Shown here one piece after another: positions 1-10,615 of a stretch of DNA of 64,000 bases (position 1 is the first letter of the stretch; every line of letters starts with the position of its first letter). Source of the DNA: Colocasia esculenta (lineage: Eukaryota; Streptophyta; Magnoliopsida; Alismatales; Araceae); assembly GCA_014218235.1 (NCBI GenBank), contig CM024760.1, positions 147,637,245 through 147,701,244 of the forward strand, read 5' to 3'. Below the pieces are notes generated by a model. That model was not told the DNA's origin. It worked only from the letters and a program-made list of their open reading frames with translations, and ran no database searches. The translations under genes and the position numbers were made by a program.

Positions 1-2
1 TC

Positions 3-436
3 ATTGTCAGGTCCCGCAGTGCATTTGATCTCACTGCCGTTCATCACATGGGATACTAATGGGAGAGTCACAAGAACTCTCAAAGGTCAGGAACGGATGT
101 TGAAGACGTGTCCATTGAAGATGAAGACGATGATGAAGGTGATAATGAAGACTCCCAGGCAGAGCCAATGGATGCTCAAGGAGATGATGATGCTGCTGAT
201 GCTGAATAACAGGAACCAGCTCCATCCTTAGAGATTTCATAGCTGGTTAGATGGCTCAAATGCAACTCCAATTCTCCACGGGCTTTGAACATCTCAACGC
301 CTGTCTTGATCATGTTGATATGAGGATGGATGCATTGGCAGACACCCAAGTGCAGATTCAGCATGAGCTTACCAGGCTTTCTACGAACTTTCATGGATTC
401 CATCATCCTGATGCTCCAGGGACTGACGATGTTTAG
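3..436 (+). pseudogene. Decayed C-terminal part of an extra (envelope-like or plant transposon) protein of C1
   Basis: One frame reads a run of aspartate and glutamate with a stop and a frame change. A 61-codon open stretch at 251-436 follows. It is a heptad-like helix (LNACLDHVDMRMDALADTQ) ending in a short polar tail and a TAG. An acidic segment followed by a C-terminal coiled coil, upstream of the polypurine tract, is the layout of the third ORF of SIRE-type elements and of the putative plant transposon protein family. No catalytic motif is visible. The family assignment is inference from position and composition. Confidence 0.35.
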
Positions 437-701
437 AGAGTCTTTAGGTTATCTAGGTTCTCGTTTCCAGCTTTGGGTATTGGGTCACCTAGTCTTTCGC
501 GTCAGTCATGTACTTTTCATTCTCTTGATTTCCCTTTATGTCATACATTGGTACTCTTTTGTAACTGAGTGTAATGCATGCTCTATAAATGAAAGCCTCA
601 GTTAGTTTGCTTAAGTCTTATCCATGTGTGCATAATGTGTCTTTTTGAATGTTGTCAAAAGGGGGAGAAAACAGTGCATAAATTGAAATTTTGTCATCAT
701 C

Positions 702-715
702 AAAAAGGGGGAGAA
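702..715 (+). other. Polypurine tract of C1
   Basis: AAAAAGGGGGAGAA directly precedes the LTR start TGTTGGG. It is the expected primer for plus-strand DNA synthesis. The same tract occurs reversed in C2 at 17620-17634. Confidence 0.85.
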
Positions 716-954
716 TGTTGGGTTATGATGTGCTTACATGTTTTTGATGATGTGAACTGGATAATTACTACAATTGATGATGGTACAATGACATATTTGT
801 TAAGGACATGAATGACATGACCAAGTGCCAAAATGATCACCTATGTATTCATTACATCTCACTTAGAATGTATTTTAATGTAGGTATGAATGCATATAAG
901 CCAAGCAACAAGATTCAGGTGAAAAAGAACAAGAAAGAAACTTCAAGTGATCAC

Positions 955-1192
955 CTGTCGACAGCCAAGGAGTCACCTGTCGACAAATGGACATGATAGA
1001 ACAAAATAAGGTTCTGGAAGCACTCAGAAAGCAGTACCTATCGACAGCCAAGATGTGCATGTCGACAGATGACGTGTGCCTGTCGACAGCAAGACAATAT
1101 CTGTCGACAGACCCAGTCTTCCAGCAACAACATGCTTCTAGAAAACCAGAAGTGAGCAGTAGCTGTCGACAGCTATAAAGCGCCTATCGACA
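955..1192. repeat. Array of CTGTCGACAG palindromes in C1 U3
   Basis: Eight exact or near copies of the self-complementary 10-mer CTGTCGACAG lie at about 955, 977, 1038, 1061, 1080, 1100, 1162 and 1182. They are separated by unique spacers of roughly 10-50 bp and end about 90 bp upstream of the TATA box. Variants are CTATCGACAG and CATGTCGACAG. Confidence 0.9.
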
Positions 1193-1279
1193 GACGAAGA
1201 GAAGCTTAGATACGAGATTTGGATATGTTATATATTATGGTGTTTCCTTTTAGAACGTCTCTCCATACTTGGACACCAC

Positions 1280-1287
1280 TATATATA
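1280..1287 (+). promoter_or_regulatory. TATA box of C1 LTR promoter
   Basis: TATATATA, preceded by CACCAC and followed some 30 bp later by the presumed start of the transcribed R region. The equivalent box in C2 is TATATAAG on the minus strand. Confidence 0.6.
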
Positions 1288-2017
1288 GATCATATAGAGG
1301 TATTTTCGCAGCAAGAAGACACAATACCAAAACCCTAAGCAAAACTCAAGAGAGAAAGCTTCTCCCTGCTGCTCTGCTTCAAGTCTCCGTTCAGAACGAA
1401 GAAGAAACATCTTCCTAGTGGAGTTGAGGCCGGTTTGTCCACGACTCAAGCTTCTCCATCAGTTGATCTACACCTAAACGAAGCTTGGAGTTCTTCTAGA
1501 CGACCAACGACAAGAGTTCTTCATCTGGATTTGCTCTTTCAACTCAAAACTACTGTCTTTTCTTATTCTCTCATACTCCTGTGTGTGTAGTTGTGATTCA
1601 AGTGTTCATTGTGCTTGATTCACGTGGCTTATGTTGTTCTGATTGTGTGTTCACATCAGACAATGTGTGTGTGTGTGAGTTGTAGTGTGAAACTCGCTCA
1701 TAAGCAGTTGTTTCTTCGTGTGTGTGTGGACGGTGGACGTAGGATACACAAGTTGTGTACTCCGAACCACCTTAAATCATCATGTTTGTGGTTTGAATAT
1801 TTTACGTTAGATGATTGGTAGGCACGTTGATCTTTCACACGCTAGATAAATTGTTGTTTCATCTACTTACAATTAACACACATCTTGATTCAATCCTAAA
1901 CCTGTTTGAGATTTCGATAAGTCTGTGTCCCCATCGAAAAGAAGGTCATAGTGTTTTAAATTGATAGTAATCTATTCAACCCCCCTTCTAGATTACCATA
2001 ATAGACAATTCCGCACA

Positions 2018-3004
2018 TCTTTTAGGGAACCGACGTTCATTTCCTGTCATTAAAGGTCACCTAAAGCGAGGATCATCACACACTCACATGGCAACCTTAG
2101 TCGGCTCCTCTAACAAACATCGCTGCTACTTAGGCCATACCTAAGTGGTGAAAAAGCTATTCTCCTCTTTACTCGGTCGAAGTGTAAAGGCAAAAAAAGG
2201 ATATTTGGGCGAGGCGACCGACCTAAGCACACCTTGTTGAGAGGACAACTCAAATAGGGACGGTCAATTAGGCCTACAAAAGAAAAGCAAAATTCAAAAG
2301 AGAGAAGAAGAAGAAATGAAAGAAAATCGAGGAATAGGGACATGGCAAAGAGTGGCAGTACAGTTCCCCACGGGACGCCCTTGAGCCCGGTCGTACGCAT
2401 GTCCCAAACAAGAAACAGGCACAATGAAGTGACCAAAAGTCTCTCCTCAACAGATTGACTCTCTAAAAGGTGTACCGTGGAAGGAAGCTAAGCCCAATTT
2501 GTCTTTTAAAACTTGCATGAGACTTATCCTCAGACTTTCTTCCCTTTTGTCCTATAAGGCTCAAACATCTCCCAGATATGGCCTTTATAGCGGCACCACG
2601 AATTAGGGGCAACCAACTATAGGACGCCACCTTCCTAATGCACATCTGATCTTTTGGTGGTCTTTAATGAAAGGGGAATGCATGTGGACCCCTTGCCAGT
2701 AGTTTGATCTTGTTTTAGTGTTATAGTAGCAAGTGTAAGTACCTTCCATTTCATGTGTAGAGTTTGCTTTAGATATTATTCAAAAATCAAAATTCAAAAT
2801 TCAAAATATAATTTCAAAAAAATGAGGAGCAACACAACAATGTACTCAACTTCCTTTCTCTCTCTCTTTCGGATCTCATATCACACTCGTGTCAATTTCA
2901 ATTCATTCCAAAAAAAAGTCACAAATCATTGGCACAAAACATAAAAGATCCACTAAAGATAAGCATCATGTACAAAGATAAGGGGGAGGTGGCTCACATG
3001 CTCC
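2018..3004. other. Non-coding T1 segment between pol end and antisense gene
   Basis: No credible gene. It is homologous to T2 53630-54240. A shared block around 2330-2405 includes GAGCCCGGTCGTACGCATG, also at about 53960-53980. An A-rich stretch lies at 2765-2825. The short open frames here are not conserved between the two elements. Confidence 0.6.
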
Positions 3005-5656
3005 TCACTGTCCACCGCCACTCTCCCTGGACCCCTCATGTCTATCAGGAGGTGGTGGCATCTCACCACCACCCCGACCACTCCTACCACTCGTCTCACC
3101 TCCTAAGCGCCTCTCCTCCTCCTCGTTCTTCTGGCGATTGGAGGAACCTGCCAAATACTGCCTGACGGAGGCACCGGTCGCTCCGCTAGCTCCACTCACG
3201 CCACTCCTACTCCTGCTCCGGGACTGGCCTATGGCTGTCATCACCTCTTGAAGGCCCCAAGCTAGGGTCTGATGCACGTGCAGATCAGTGCGCAGTTGGG
3301 CCAACTCCGCCTAATCCACGGCCTGTCCCTGTGTGCGTAGCCTCGCCAGCTCAGCCGTCATCTCGTCCATCTGGGTGCACAGCTGATCTCTCTCTGTCGC
3401 TATTCTGTCCACCTTCCTCTGTAGTTGCGCCGCTCAGTCGGTGGCACTTCTCAGCTCCGTCTCCTGCAGTAAAAGCCAAGTTAGCGCCAAGTGTGAATGA
3501 TTTGCAATTTGAATCACTGTATTACTTACTCGCTCAGCTTGCCCAGCCTATGCCTCCTCGGCCCTCCTGACCGCAGCTGCCAGTCAATCTTCCAGATCTG
3601 ACTGGGAGCCCTCTGCCACTCTGGAGGAGGAAGCACCAGTCTGTGTCCTCCTCACTTGGTCTAGCTCTGCACGCTACACATGCAACACATGTCAGAATCT
3701 CAAATCAGCTAAAAAGAATTGGTAAGATGCTGAAGTCTAAGTAGGTATTTACCAGCTACTCTGCCTCCCTCTGAGCTACCTCCCGATCCTGCACCGCTGA
3801 GTGAAGCAGGGCCCAGAGTGAGGCAATCTCGCCGGCCACATCCATCTGCAATTCATTCCAAATCTGTCAGCTTAATTCAATAGAAAGCAATTCATAGGGT
3901 CTGAGTTTAGAGATTTACCTGTTGCCTCGTGCCCTTATAGACCTTCGCCCCATATTTCAAGGCGAATGTTTGCAGGTACGCGTCGTCCGACACATCCTCT
4001 GACCGGACTCGCCTGCCTCTGTGCTCCCAATCTGCGATCTGCTCACGGGCCCTTTCGCTTCCCTCCTCTAGGTATGGCAGCCACACCACCTGCACATCAA
4101 ACATCTCTTGTCAGTAGCCAAGCATTTAATTCAAAATCATTTGAACTAGAGAAGAAGGGTTAGAACACTTACATCTAGCTGAGGGTAGAGATCAATCGCG
4201 TCCTGAAGGGACGCCAGCTGGTCCCCTAGCGGGTGCGTGTCGCGACGTGGCACCCAGCGCCGAGCTAGGGGCACGACGCCCGGTCGCTCCAAGATCCCCC
4301 TCCTCAGGCCAGGGAGGTGGAGGTAGGCCCAGACCTGCAAGAACATGAAGCCACAGTTAGATCACAATTATAATATCAAAAGGAAGTTTAGGTAAATGGG
4401 GCAAAAGGAAAAGGGGAGTACCTGAAGGAAGGGGTAGAAACCGCTGATCGATATCTGCCTGTCGGAGGAGCCCAAGCTGTCAAACTAATGCACCAGGAAT
4501 GCCGCTCCCCACGCATAGCTCCCAACCTGGTCCAGCTCCTCTAGAAGTGGCAGGAATCGGCAGTGGACCGCATCGCCCCAAGTGGCAAACAGAAGTCTAC
4601 CAAGAAAGAACGTGAGGAAGTGATGCAGGTCCAGGTCTGCCTGGGCTCCTGCCTCATTTTCTAAGGCCTCCCTGCAACCCCTCGTCAACTGCTGCAGCTG
4701 CTCATCCACTGGCTCAGACACCCCCCTACCCGTCTCGTAGAGTCCTAGACTCTCTTGCAGCCTCACCCTAGAGAGGAGGGAAGACCTCTGCTCCATAGTC
4801 AAGTCTAGCAGTCTACGGGCCAGCTCCCTGTAGCATGGGTAGGTGAAACCACTCACTGGCTGCCCATATACCCTCAGACCTGTGATCCGGCTGACATCCT
4901 CCAGGTTGGGGATCATATGACCCCATGGAAACACGAAGGCAGTCGCCTCTGTGTCCCACCTGCTACGCAGGGCCTGGGTGAGAGGGGCATCCGCCCTCTC
5001 CATCCTCCAAATTTCCCCAAACCCCATGTCATCCAGTCTCTCTCTCTGAAAGCTAGGGAAGGCCAGGTAAACGGCCAGGACCAGGAGCCATGAAACCCGG
5101 GCCCTCATTTCTCCCTGCAAGCACAATTCAATCTTTTAATCAGTTTAACCTTGCCCTGTTTTGTTGATCAGCTGAGGTCGCACCAGCCCTGTGGGCCGCA
5201 ACCTTGTCTTGATGCCCCGATGCGTCGCGGCATGGTCATGGCCACCCCAGTGATCGTGGCCAGGTCGCGGCCTCTGACCCCGTCGCGACAGTTGGTATCG
5301 CGACAGAGCGGCCTGTCGCGTTCTCAGGCGATGACCGACTGGAGCTAATCCTGTTCGGGGTCACTTTCTCTGGGCATCTTGCGCTACATCCACCCTGTAG
5401 GGGGGCCTCCCCACCTCATCCACCCACTCATTCAAAGTTTTAAGGGTCAAGAGCTTACCTTTTTCATGGCCTCCTCGCGCGCCATCGCCGCCGCCTCCAT
5501 GTCCACCACCGGGGCTTGTTCTTCCTCCATATCTATCTCCGACACCTCCTCTGTCGTCGGAGGTGGCGCATCACACCGCCAGGAGCTCCTCCTCGTCGCC
5601 GTCCTCTTCTCCTTCCCGCGGGAGGATCCAGCTCCACCTTCGCCGCCTCCTTCTAT
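3005..5656 (-). pseudogene. Antisense plant mobile domain (PMD) gene of T1, seven exons, decayed
   Basis: Exons inferred on the minus strand from GT-AG sites and from comparison with the T2 copy: 5459-5656, 4422-5114, 4173-4334, 3919-4089, 3753-3845, 3530-3673, 3005-3463. Exon 1 is a low-complexity acidic leader. Exon 2 holds the PMD core, including FVFPWGHMIPNLEDVSRITG, LTFFLGRLLFATWGD and RFLPLLEELDQVGSYAWGAA, typical of the PMD/MAIN-like family found in plant transposons and some host genes. Exons 5-7 encode a coiled coil and a tail with RQYLAGSSN. Decay is clear: the start codon aligned with T2's ATG is ATA (5654-5656), exon 2 has a TAG near 4482, and exon 5 has a TAG just before its donor. 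The role in the element is unknown. Confidence 0.75.
5174..5340. repeat. GTCGC/GCGAC motif array in intron 1 of the T1 antisense gene
   Basis: Repeated GTCGCGG, GTCGCGACAG, ATCGCGACAG and GTCGCGTTCTCAGG units lie inside the 5115-5458 intron. T2 has an equivalent array in the same intron (57165-57325). Confidence 0.75.
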
Positions 5657-5689
5657 TGCTCGGGGGGGGGGGGTTTGGGTGAGTGAGTG

Positions 5690-5740
5690 GTGAAAGAGAG
5701 GAGTATGAGAAAGAGTGAGAGAGAGAGTGCGAGAGAGTCG
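5690..5740 (-). promoter_or_regulatory. Pyrimidine-rich leader or core promoter candidate of the T1 antisense gene
   Basis: Read on the minus strand this is a CT-repeat (CTCTCTCGCACTCTCTC) immediately upstream of the coding start. T2 has a similar CT-rich leader before its ATG. No TATA box is visible. CT-rich (Y-patch) core promoters are common in plants, so this is a candidate only. Confidence 0.3.
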
Positions 5741-5823
5741 GAGAAGGGGGTGAAATCGCCGGAGCAAAGGAGTTTGAACGCACAAAAGGGGGAAGAAAGG
5801 GGATTGCTGCGTTTTGAATCCTC

Positions 5824-5945
5824 AGGTAGAGTCGCGACGCCCATGTGCGCTGCCTTCTTGTCGCGGGGTCGGTATACGACGCAATCTTGTCGCGGCCTGC
5901 CGCCATGCTGCGACCCTAAGGCGACCGCTTGCATGGTCGTGACAT
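5824..5945. repeat. GTCGC motif array upstream of the T1 antisense gene
   Basis: Units such as AGTCGCGACGCCC, TTGTCGCGGGGTC, TTGTCGCGGCC and AGGCGACC. It lies about 170-290 bp upstream of the antisense coding start; T2 has a comparable array at 57840-57970. Confidence 0.7.
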
Positions 5946-7068
5946 GCACCGACCTAATCCAGCCCCCATTCATTATCAGGGACGTTGTGTTTTTGTGTAT
6001 AATGCTAATTGAGTGCTTACTTGTGTCTGTGCACAGTTAGTTTATTGTGTGTATATATATTTTTATTCTATGTTGTTCTTTGCTTTGATTATTTATCATA
6101 AAATCTAAAATAAAACAACAAAAAAACAAAAAAATCAGAAAATTAGAAAATCAAAAATAAAAAAATGGAACGTCACAGGTAAGTCAATTAAGTATTTCTA
6201 TCCTTACTCCCTGCATTACTATATGGTATCTTACTTATTATATCATTTCAAGGACTGGTTGTTTCTCAATGTGCTCTGGGATTTGAGTTCCCCTTTACCA
6301 AAAATAGTGATAATCTAAGTGCACATTGTTAATCATTGGATAGGACGTTAAGTTGGATAAGTTTGGGAACGACGGACTCAGGCCTACACTGTAGTTGCAG
6401 GAAAACTCTCGGCCCATTCTTATTCGGCTTAGCAATATTATCCTTGATATATTTTCTATTTTCTCCTTTCCTTAGCATTTGATTTAATGATTTCTTTTCT
6501 TTAGCCCAGCATGCATCATGTAGGATTTTGAAATATCACGACTCCTCCCTGGCTAATGGTGAGCCCTTGATTGAGTGCCCAACCATTCCTCATATTCAAA
6601 ACAAGAGATTTTATTCCACTCTGAATCAGAAGGTTTGCCTCTGAGTGAGTTGTTCCTGCCAGTCTATCAAGAATTTCCTTGTCTAGATTCTCTATACAAC
6701 TTTCATCCTTGTCCCTTTTGATTCATTTTGGTTGCGAACCGCTCCTAGGACAGAGTCATGAGTTACCTGCCTGGCACGCACATGTCCCTCCAAAATGAAA
6801 CTCGTAGGCCAATCGGCTAGGGTACCTCTCAATCGAGGGGTTGATCGTCCTTTTCTTTCCTTCTCGTCCAGACTTGTGTCTTCCTTGCATTCTGCCCGAG
6901 CAGCTAACTCGGGGCTTTCAAGAACATTCCAATTGCTTGTTGGTTAGATTGGGTGTCTCTTTATCTTGGCTCCCACTTTTCAGTTCACTCCACGTCATCT
7001 CCTCTTCGCCGTCATTTCATGACACCTCCGCTACACTTCCGCTTCGCTCCCCTACAAAGTGGAAGCCA
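5946..7068. other. Non-coding 3' region of T1
   Basis: No gene seen. It holds an A-rich stretch (about 6095-6170) and blocks shared with T2 59990-61046, for example GCATTACTATATGGTATCT near 6213 and GCCCAGCATGCATCAT near 6506. Conservation without an open frame suggests an untranslated or packaging-related segment. Confidence 0.6.
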
Positions 7069-7081
7069 AGGAGGGGCAATC
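7069..7081 (+). other. Polypurine tract of T1
   Basis: AGGAGGGGCAATC sits directly before TGTAGACACC. T2 has AGGAGGGGCAATA in the same place. Confidence 0.8.
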
Positions 7082-7841
7082 TGTAGACACCCGATTCTGG
7101 CCCTTAAGTCGAACCACATTTCTTGTTATCTTATTGAGCCCCAAGTTGGTCACTCACCTTGAGCCCACCATTAGCCTTGCTTTGAGCCCATTAAAAGCCC
7201 AATTTTAATGATATCCCATCCATTATTCTTTTAAAAGAGTCATGTGCCTCAGGTCCTCATTATTCCCCCTTTTATTTATCCATTTTTGAGAATTTTTGAT
7301 TTTTCTTAACACAACGGGTCGAGGCGCCGCGTTAGCTTGTCGCGCCCCCCTTGGCCGTCGCAACAACCCATGCATATCCATCTTTCTAGATAGATTGCAT
7401 TCCTTTTTCCTCCCACGTTTTCCATCCCCCAAGGGGGTTTAAAAATCATCCCCAGGTCCGTTCCCATCCATGCTTCACCTTTCCTTTTCATTTTTGGATA
7501 GATGCATACATTTAGTTTATTCTCTTGTTCTCTGGCCAGCCGGAGGACAAGAAGAAGGTTTGCCTACATTTCTCCTGCACTAAAGAGAACGCGGCAGGGC
7601 AGGTAGTCACGACAAGCTTAACGCACCTGGCCAGGCATCGCGACATCAGACCCATCGCGACAGGATACCTCGTCGCGATGACAGTAAGTTCTTCGTTCTC
7701 TATCCTTTTTCCTAGCATCGTTAGCTTAGTTTAGTTCCTATTTACGGCAACGTGTTAGGTGGCGATCACATCCTTATTTCCATGCCATTGGATTTAATAT
7801 CTTGTTGCGTGTTTTGGGGGTGCACATTCCCCGTGATTACA
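7082..7841 (+). repeat. T1 3' LTR
   Basis: Starts TGTAGACACCC and ends CCGTGATTACA, 760 bp, about half the length of the T2 LTR (1.47 kb) but with the same termini. GTCGC units occur at about 7317-7365 and 7634-7685. The second set runs into a perfect splice-donor-like GTAAGT at 7683, followed by a pyrimidine stretch ending in AG. Confidence 0.85.
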
Positions 7842-8552
7842 CTAGCATGAACAAGAAACGGTACAGACTTGCGCAACGATGGGAAAATGCTTATAACTCA
7901 ATGAATACAAGATGAAAATTGGGAAAATCACTTGTATGAAACTAGACAAGTTGCACTACAAGATGGTATAAGTTAGATTCGTCTTTGGCCCAAGAATACC
8001 TACTTTTGTGAAGATCAAAGACTGGGTTCTGCACAGGTCGCAGCAGAGCACGGTTGAGGAAAAAGCTCCATTCTCCAGCTGTTCTCTTCTGCTTCTGGTG
8101 CTCCAGGTTAGCCTCCGACGACCCCAACACGTTGATGGACTTTCCCCTTTAGTCTTAGGATGAATACTTATTCCATGTCCTAACATAACTAGGAAAGATG
8201 GGGTGCGGCCATGGCAAGTTCCCTTCCTTGTTTTGAAGATATCTTCTCCCAATTGGAGTGGAATTACTCTTAGATGGTGCTTGCCATGGGGGTGACGAAT
8301 TGATTACCTTTCTTGGCTAATTACTATGATTTAAATCCCTAATTTACCCTTTCCTATTTTCCCTATAATTATGGTCACAAATTTTTTGAGTATTTTCCTT
8401 TTAACCATAATCCAACTCCTAAATTGGCCCAATAACCTTTAGGTAAGCTAATATAACAAGCCCATTACTTTTTAATCTTTATTAGGTTTTATTTAATTCA
8501 TTTCATTCATTGTTTCTATTTATTTAATTATTTAAAATATCGGGTTGCTACA
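7842..8552 (-). repeat. G1 3' LTR fragment (U3 side)
   Basis: Homologous to 14553-15287: shared text includes GAACAAGAAACGGTA and the shared terminus ATATCGGGTTGCTACA. The rest of this LTR must lie beyond T1, left of the window. Confidence 0.85.
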
Positions 8553-8570
8553 TCCTCCCCCTCTTAAAAT
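8553..8570 (-). other. Polypurine tract of G1
   Basis: Minus strand reads a purine run (AAGAGGGGGAGGA) ending at the LTR start TGTAGCAACCCG. Confidence 0.75.
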
Positions 8571-10091
8571 AATTTGGTCCCCAATTCATATGACCATAAA
8601 GGAGTGAATGTCTTACTGAAAAGATCAGGGTAGTTTTGCCTGATGATTCCTTGAGGTTCCCATGTGGCTTCTTCTTTTCCACGATTATTCCACAGGCCTT
8701 TAACCACATGAATGGGATGGTTCTTGAGTTGTTGTACCTTTCGTGCCAATACCTTGGTTGGCTTCTCTTCATACATCATGTCCTTGTTCAGCACCAACTT
8801 CTCATGGCGAATGACGTGAGTGGGATCGTACACATATTTTCTAAGCATAGAGACGTGGAACACATTGTGTACAAATGCCATATTTTGGGGCAACGCTAGC
8901 CGATAAGCCACCTTACCAACCCTTTCGAGCACTTCAAAAGGACCGATGAATCTAGGACTGAGCTTTCCTTTTACACCAAACCTTTGAATGCCACGGGTAA
9001 GAGATACCTTTAAAAGTACATGGTCTCCCACTTGAAATTCTAAATCTCGCCTCCTCTTGTCAGCATAACTTTTCTATGTGGACTGAGCAATCTTTAGCCG
9101 ATCTCTAATCACCTGTATATCCCTGATGTATTTTGTACCATGTATGGGCCTAGCCATTGTTGTTCCCCAACTTCATTCTAGCATGCAGGAGATCTACAGT
9201 TTCTGCCATAGAGTGCTTCGAATGGTGCCATTTTAATACTCGCTTGGTAACTGTTGTTGTAGGAGAACTCGATCAAAGATAAGTGCTCATTCCAGTAGCC
9301 ATGGAAATCTATGGTGCAGGCTCTCAAAATGTCTTCCACAATCTAGTTGGTTCTCTCAGTTTGCCCATCAGTCTAGGGGTGAAAAGCAGTACTAAAATTG
9401 AGCTTAGTACCAAGTGTAGTCTGCAGTCCCTTCCAGAAATGAGAGGTGAATCTCGGATCTTGATCCGACACAATGATGATGGAACTCCGTGTAGCCTCAC
9501 GATCTCTTTGACATATAGAGCAGCTAATACCTCCACAGACCACTTACTCTTTATAGGTAGGAAGTGTGTGGATTTGGTTAGTCGGTTGACAATGACCCAT
9601 ATGGCGTCGAGTCCACCACAAGTCGTGGGTAACCCCATGATGAAGTCCATACCAATACTTTCCCATTTCCACTCTGAAATATCTAAGGGTCTGAGTACGC
9701 CAGCAGGGCGTCTATGTTCTGCCTTTACCTGTTAGCAAGTAAGACAATGAGCAGCATGCGCGGCTACCTCTCTCTTCATATTCGGCCACTAAAATGTTAT
9801 TTTCATGTCCTGATACATTTTGGTACCTCCAGGATGAATAGTATACTTCGTCTGGTGAGCTTCGTCCATTAACTTTCTCTTCAGTTCTTCATTGTCTGGA
9901 ACACATGTCCTTCCTTGGAATACCAGCCTTCCATCTTCGGTCATAGCAAAATCAAATCTTTCAGCTAAGGTTTCCTTGATACAAACCCAGAATGGATCAC
10001 TGTCATGTTGCGCTTTGATCTCTCCCAACATGTCAGATTGAATCTTGATGTTGGCAACCAAGACTCGATCATCCGTATGTTCAATGTTCAA
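8564..10091 (-). pseudogene. G1 integrase with chromodomain-like C-terminus, broken
   Basis: Three blocks in different frames. The zinc-binding region (10091 to 9789) has EAHQTKYTIHPGGTKMYQDMK, giving the two histidines. The core (9650 to 9324) has MDFIMGLP with the first Asp and VNRLTKSTHFLPIK. The frame is disturbed after RLHGVPSS, where the second Asp is expected. The C-terminal block (9031 to 8564) has GKLSPRFIGPFEVLERVG, then FHVSMLRKY, then a chromodomain-like end (EEATWEPQGIIRQNYPDLF). The enzyme would join element DNA to the chromosome, and the chromodomain is thought to steer targeting to heterochromatin. Confidence 0.8.
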
Positions 10092-10208
10092 GTCTAATCT
10101 TGTGAATTGTTCTAGTAGTTACATCTCTCCAAGAACTAGACTTCATAAGGATGCTATCAGCTTCCTACTAAGAACATCATCCATAGCATTTCCCTTGCCT
10201 GGATGGTA

Positions 10209-10553
10209 CTAGATATTGAAATCAAAATCCTTTAGGTATTCAAGCCATCTTCTCTGCCTCATATTAAGTTCCTTTTGAGAGAATAAATATTTCAAGCTCT
10301 TATGGTCTGAATAGACAGTAAATTGCTCACCATATAAATAATGTCTCCAGATTTTTAAGGCGAAGACCACGACAGCCAACTCTAGATCATGCACGGGGTA
10401 GTTGACTTCATGCGTCTTTAGTTGTCTTGAAAAATAGACAATGACTTTCTCGTTCTGCATCAATACACAGCCAAGCCCAATTTGTGAGGCATCGGTATAG
10501 ATAGAGAAACCTTCTCCCTCTACTGGAAGAACGAGAACAAGGGCGGAGGTCAA
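10209..10553 (-). pseudogene. G1 RNase H fragment
   Basis: Has IYTDASQIGLGCVLMQ (first catalytic Asp), HDLELAVVVFALKIWRHYLYG (Glu) and YSDHKSLKYLFSQKELNMRQ (Asp), the usual Ty3-gypsy RNase H order, ending with RRWLEYLKDFDF. It removes the RNA strand during reverse transcription. It continues in frame from RT only if the interruption near 10560-10615 is bridged. Confidence 0.8.
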
Positions 10554-10615
10554 ACATTCTTTGAGAGTTAAAAACTCTTCTCACACTCTTTACTCCAGGA
10601 GTAGGGATTCTCCTT

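Larger units (their letters stand above)
1..2017 (+). mobile_element. C1: 3' end of a SIRE/Maximus-like Ty1-copia element
   Basis: The order is a decayed C-terminal coding remnant (to 436), a spacer, a purine-rich tract at 702-715, then an LTR starting TGTTGGGTT at 716. The LTR matches those of C2 in start, end, TATA position and motif array, so C1 and C2 are one family on opposite strands. The right edge is placed at 2017 (TTCCGCACA) and is uncertain by about 15 bp. Sequence after it resembles T2 just after pol, so C1 appears to have landed in T1 between pol and the antisense gene. Confidence 0.75.
716..2017 (+). repeat. C1 3' LTR
   Basis: About 1.3 kb, starting TGTTGGGTT and closing with a segment rich in CCCCC and TTCTAGATTACC, as in both C2 LTRs. 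It contains a motif array (955-1192), a TATA box (1280) and a CT/GT-rich transcribed part. No open frame longer than about 70 codons is supported. Its partner LTR is outside the window. Confidence 0.8.
1..7841 (+). mobile_element. T1: 3' part of a Tat/Ogre-type Ty3-gypsy retrotransposon
   Basis: This is the segment downstream of pol of a giant Tat-clade element; its 5' part lies left of the window. It is recognised by an LTR beginning TGTAGACACCC and ending GTGATTACA (7082-7841), a purine tract just before it, and an antisense PMD gene at 3005-5656 with the same exon plan as in complete element T2. Positions 1-2017 are a copia insertion. T1 itself sits in the 3' LTR of G1: the base after 7841 continues sequence homologous to about 14555 of G1's other LTR. 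CTAGC (7842-7846) is the expected right copy of its target duplication. The left copy is outside the window. Confidence 0.8.

Noticed and set aside
955..1192. CRISPR-like array (short repeats with unique spacers)
   Set aside because: Units are only 8-10 bp, imperfect, irregularly spaced and lie inside plant LTRs. No cas gene is present.
2110..2436. 108-codon minus-strand frame with hydrophobic stretch (FLDFLSFLLLLSFEF)
   Set aside because: The homologous T2 region does not keep this frame. The hydrophobic run comes from an A/G-rich strand.
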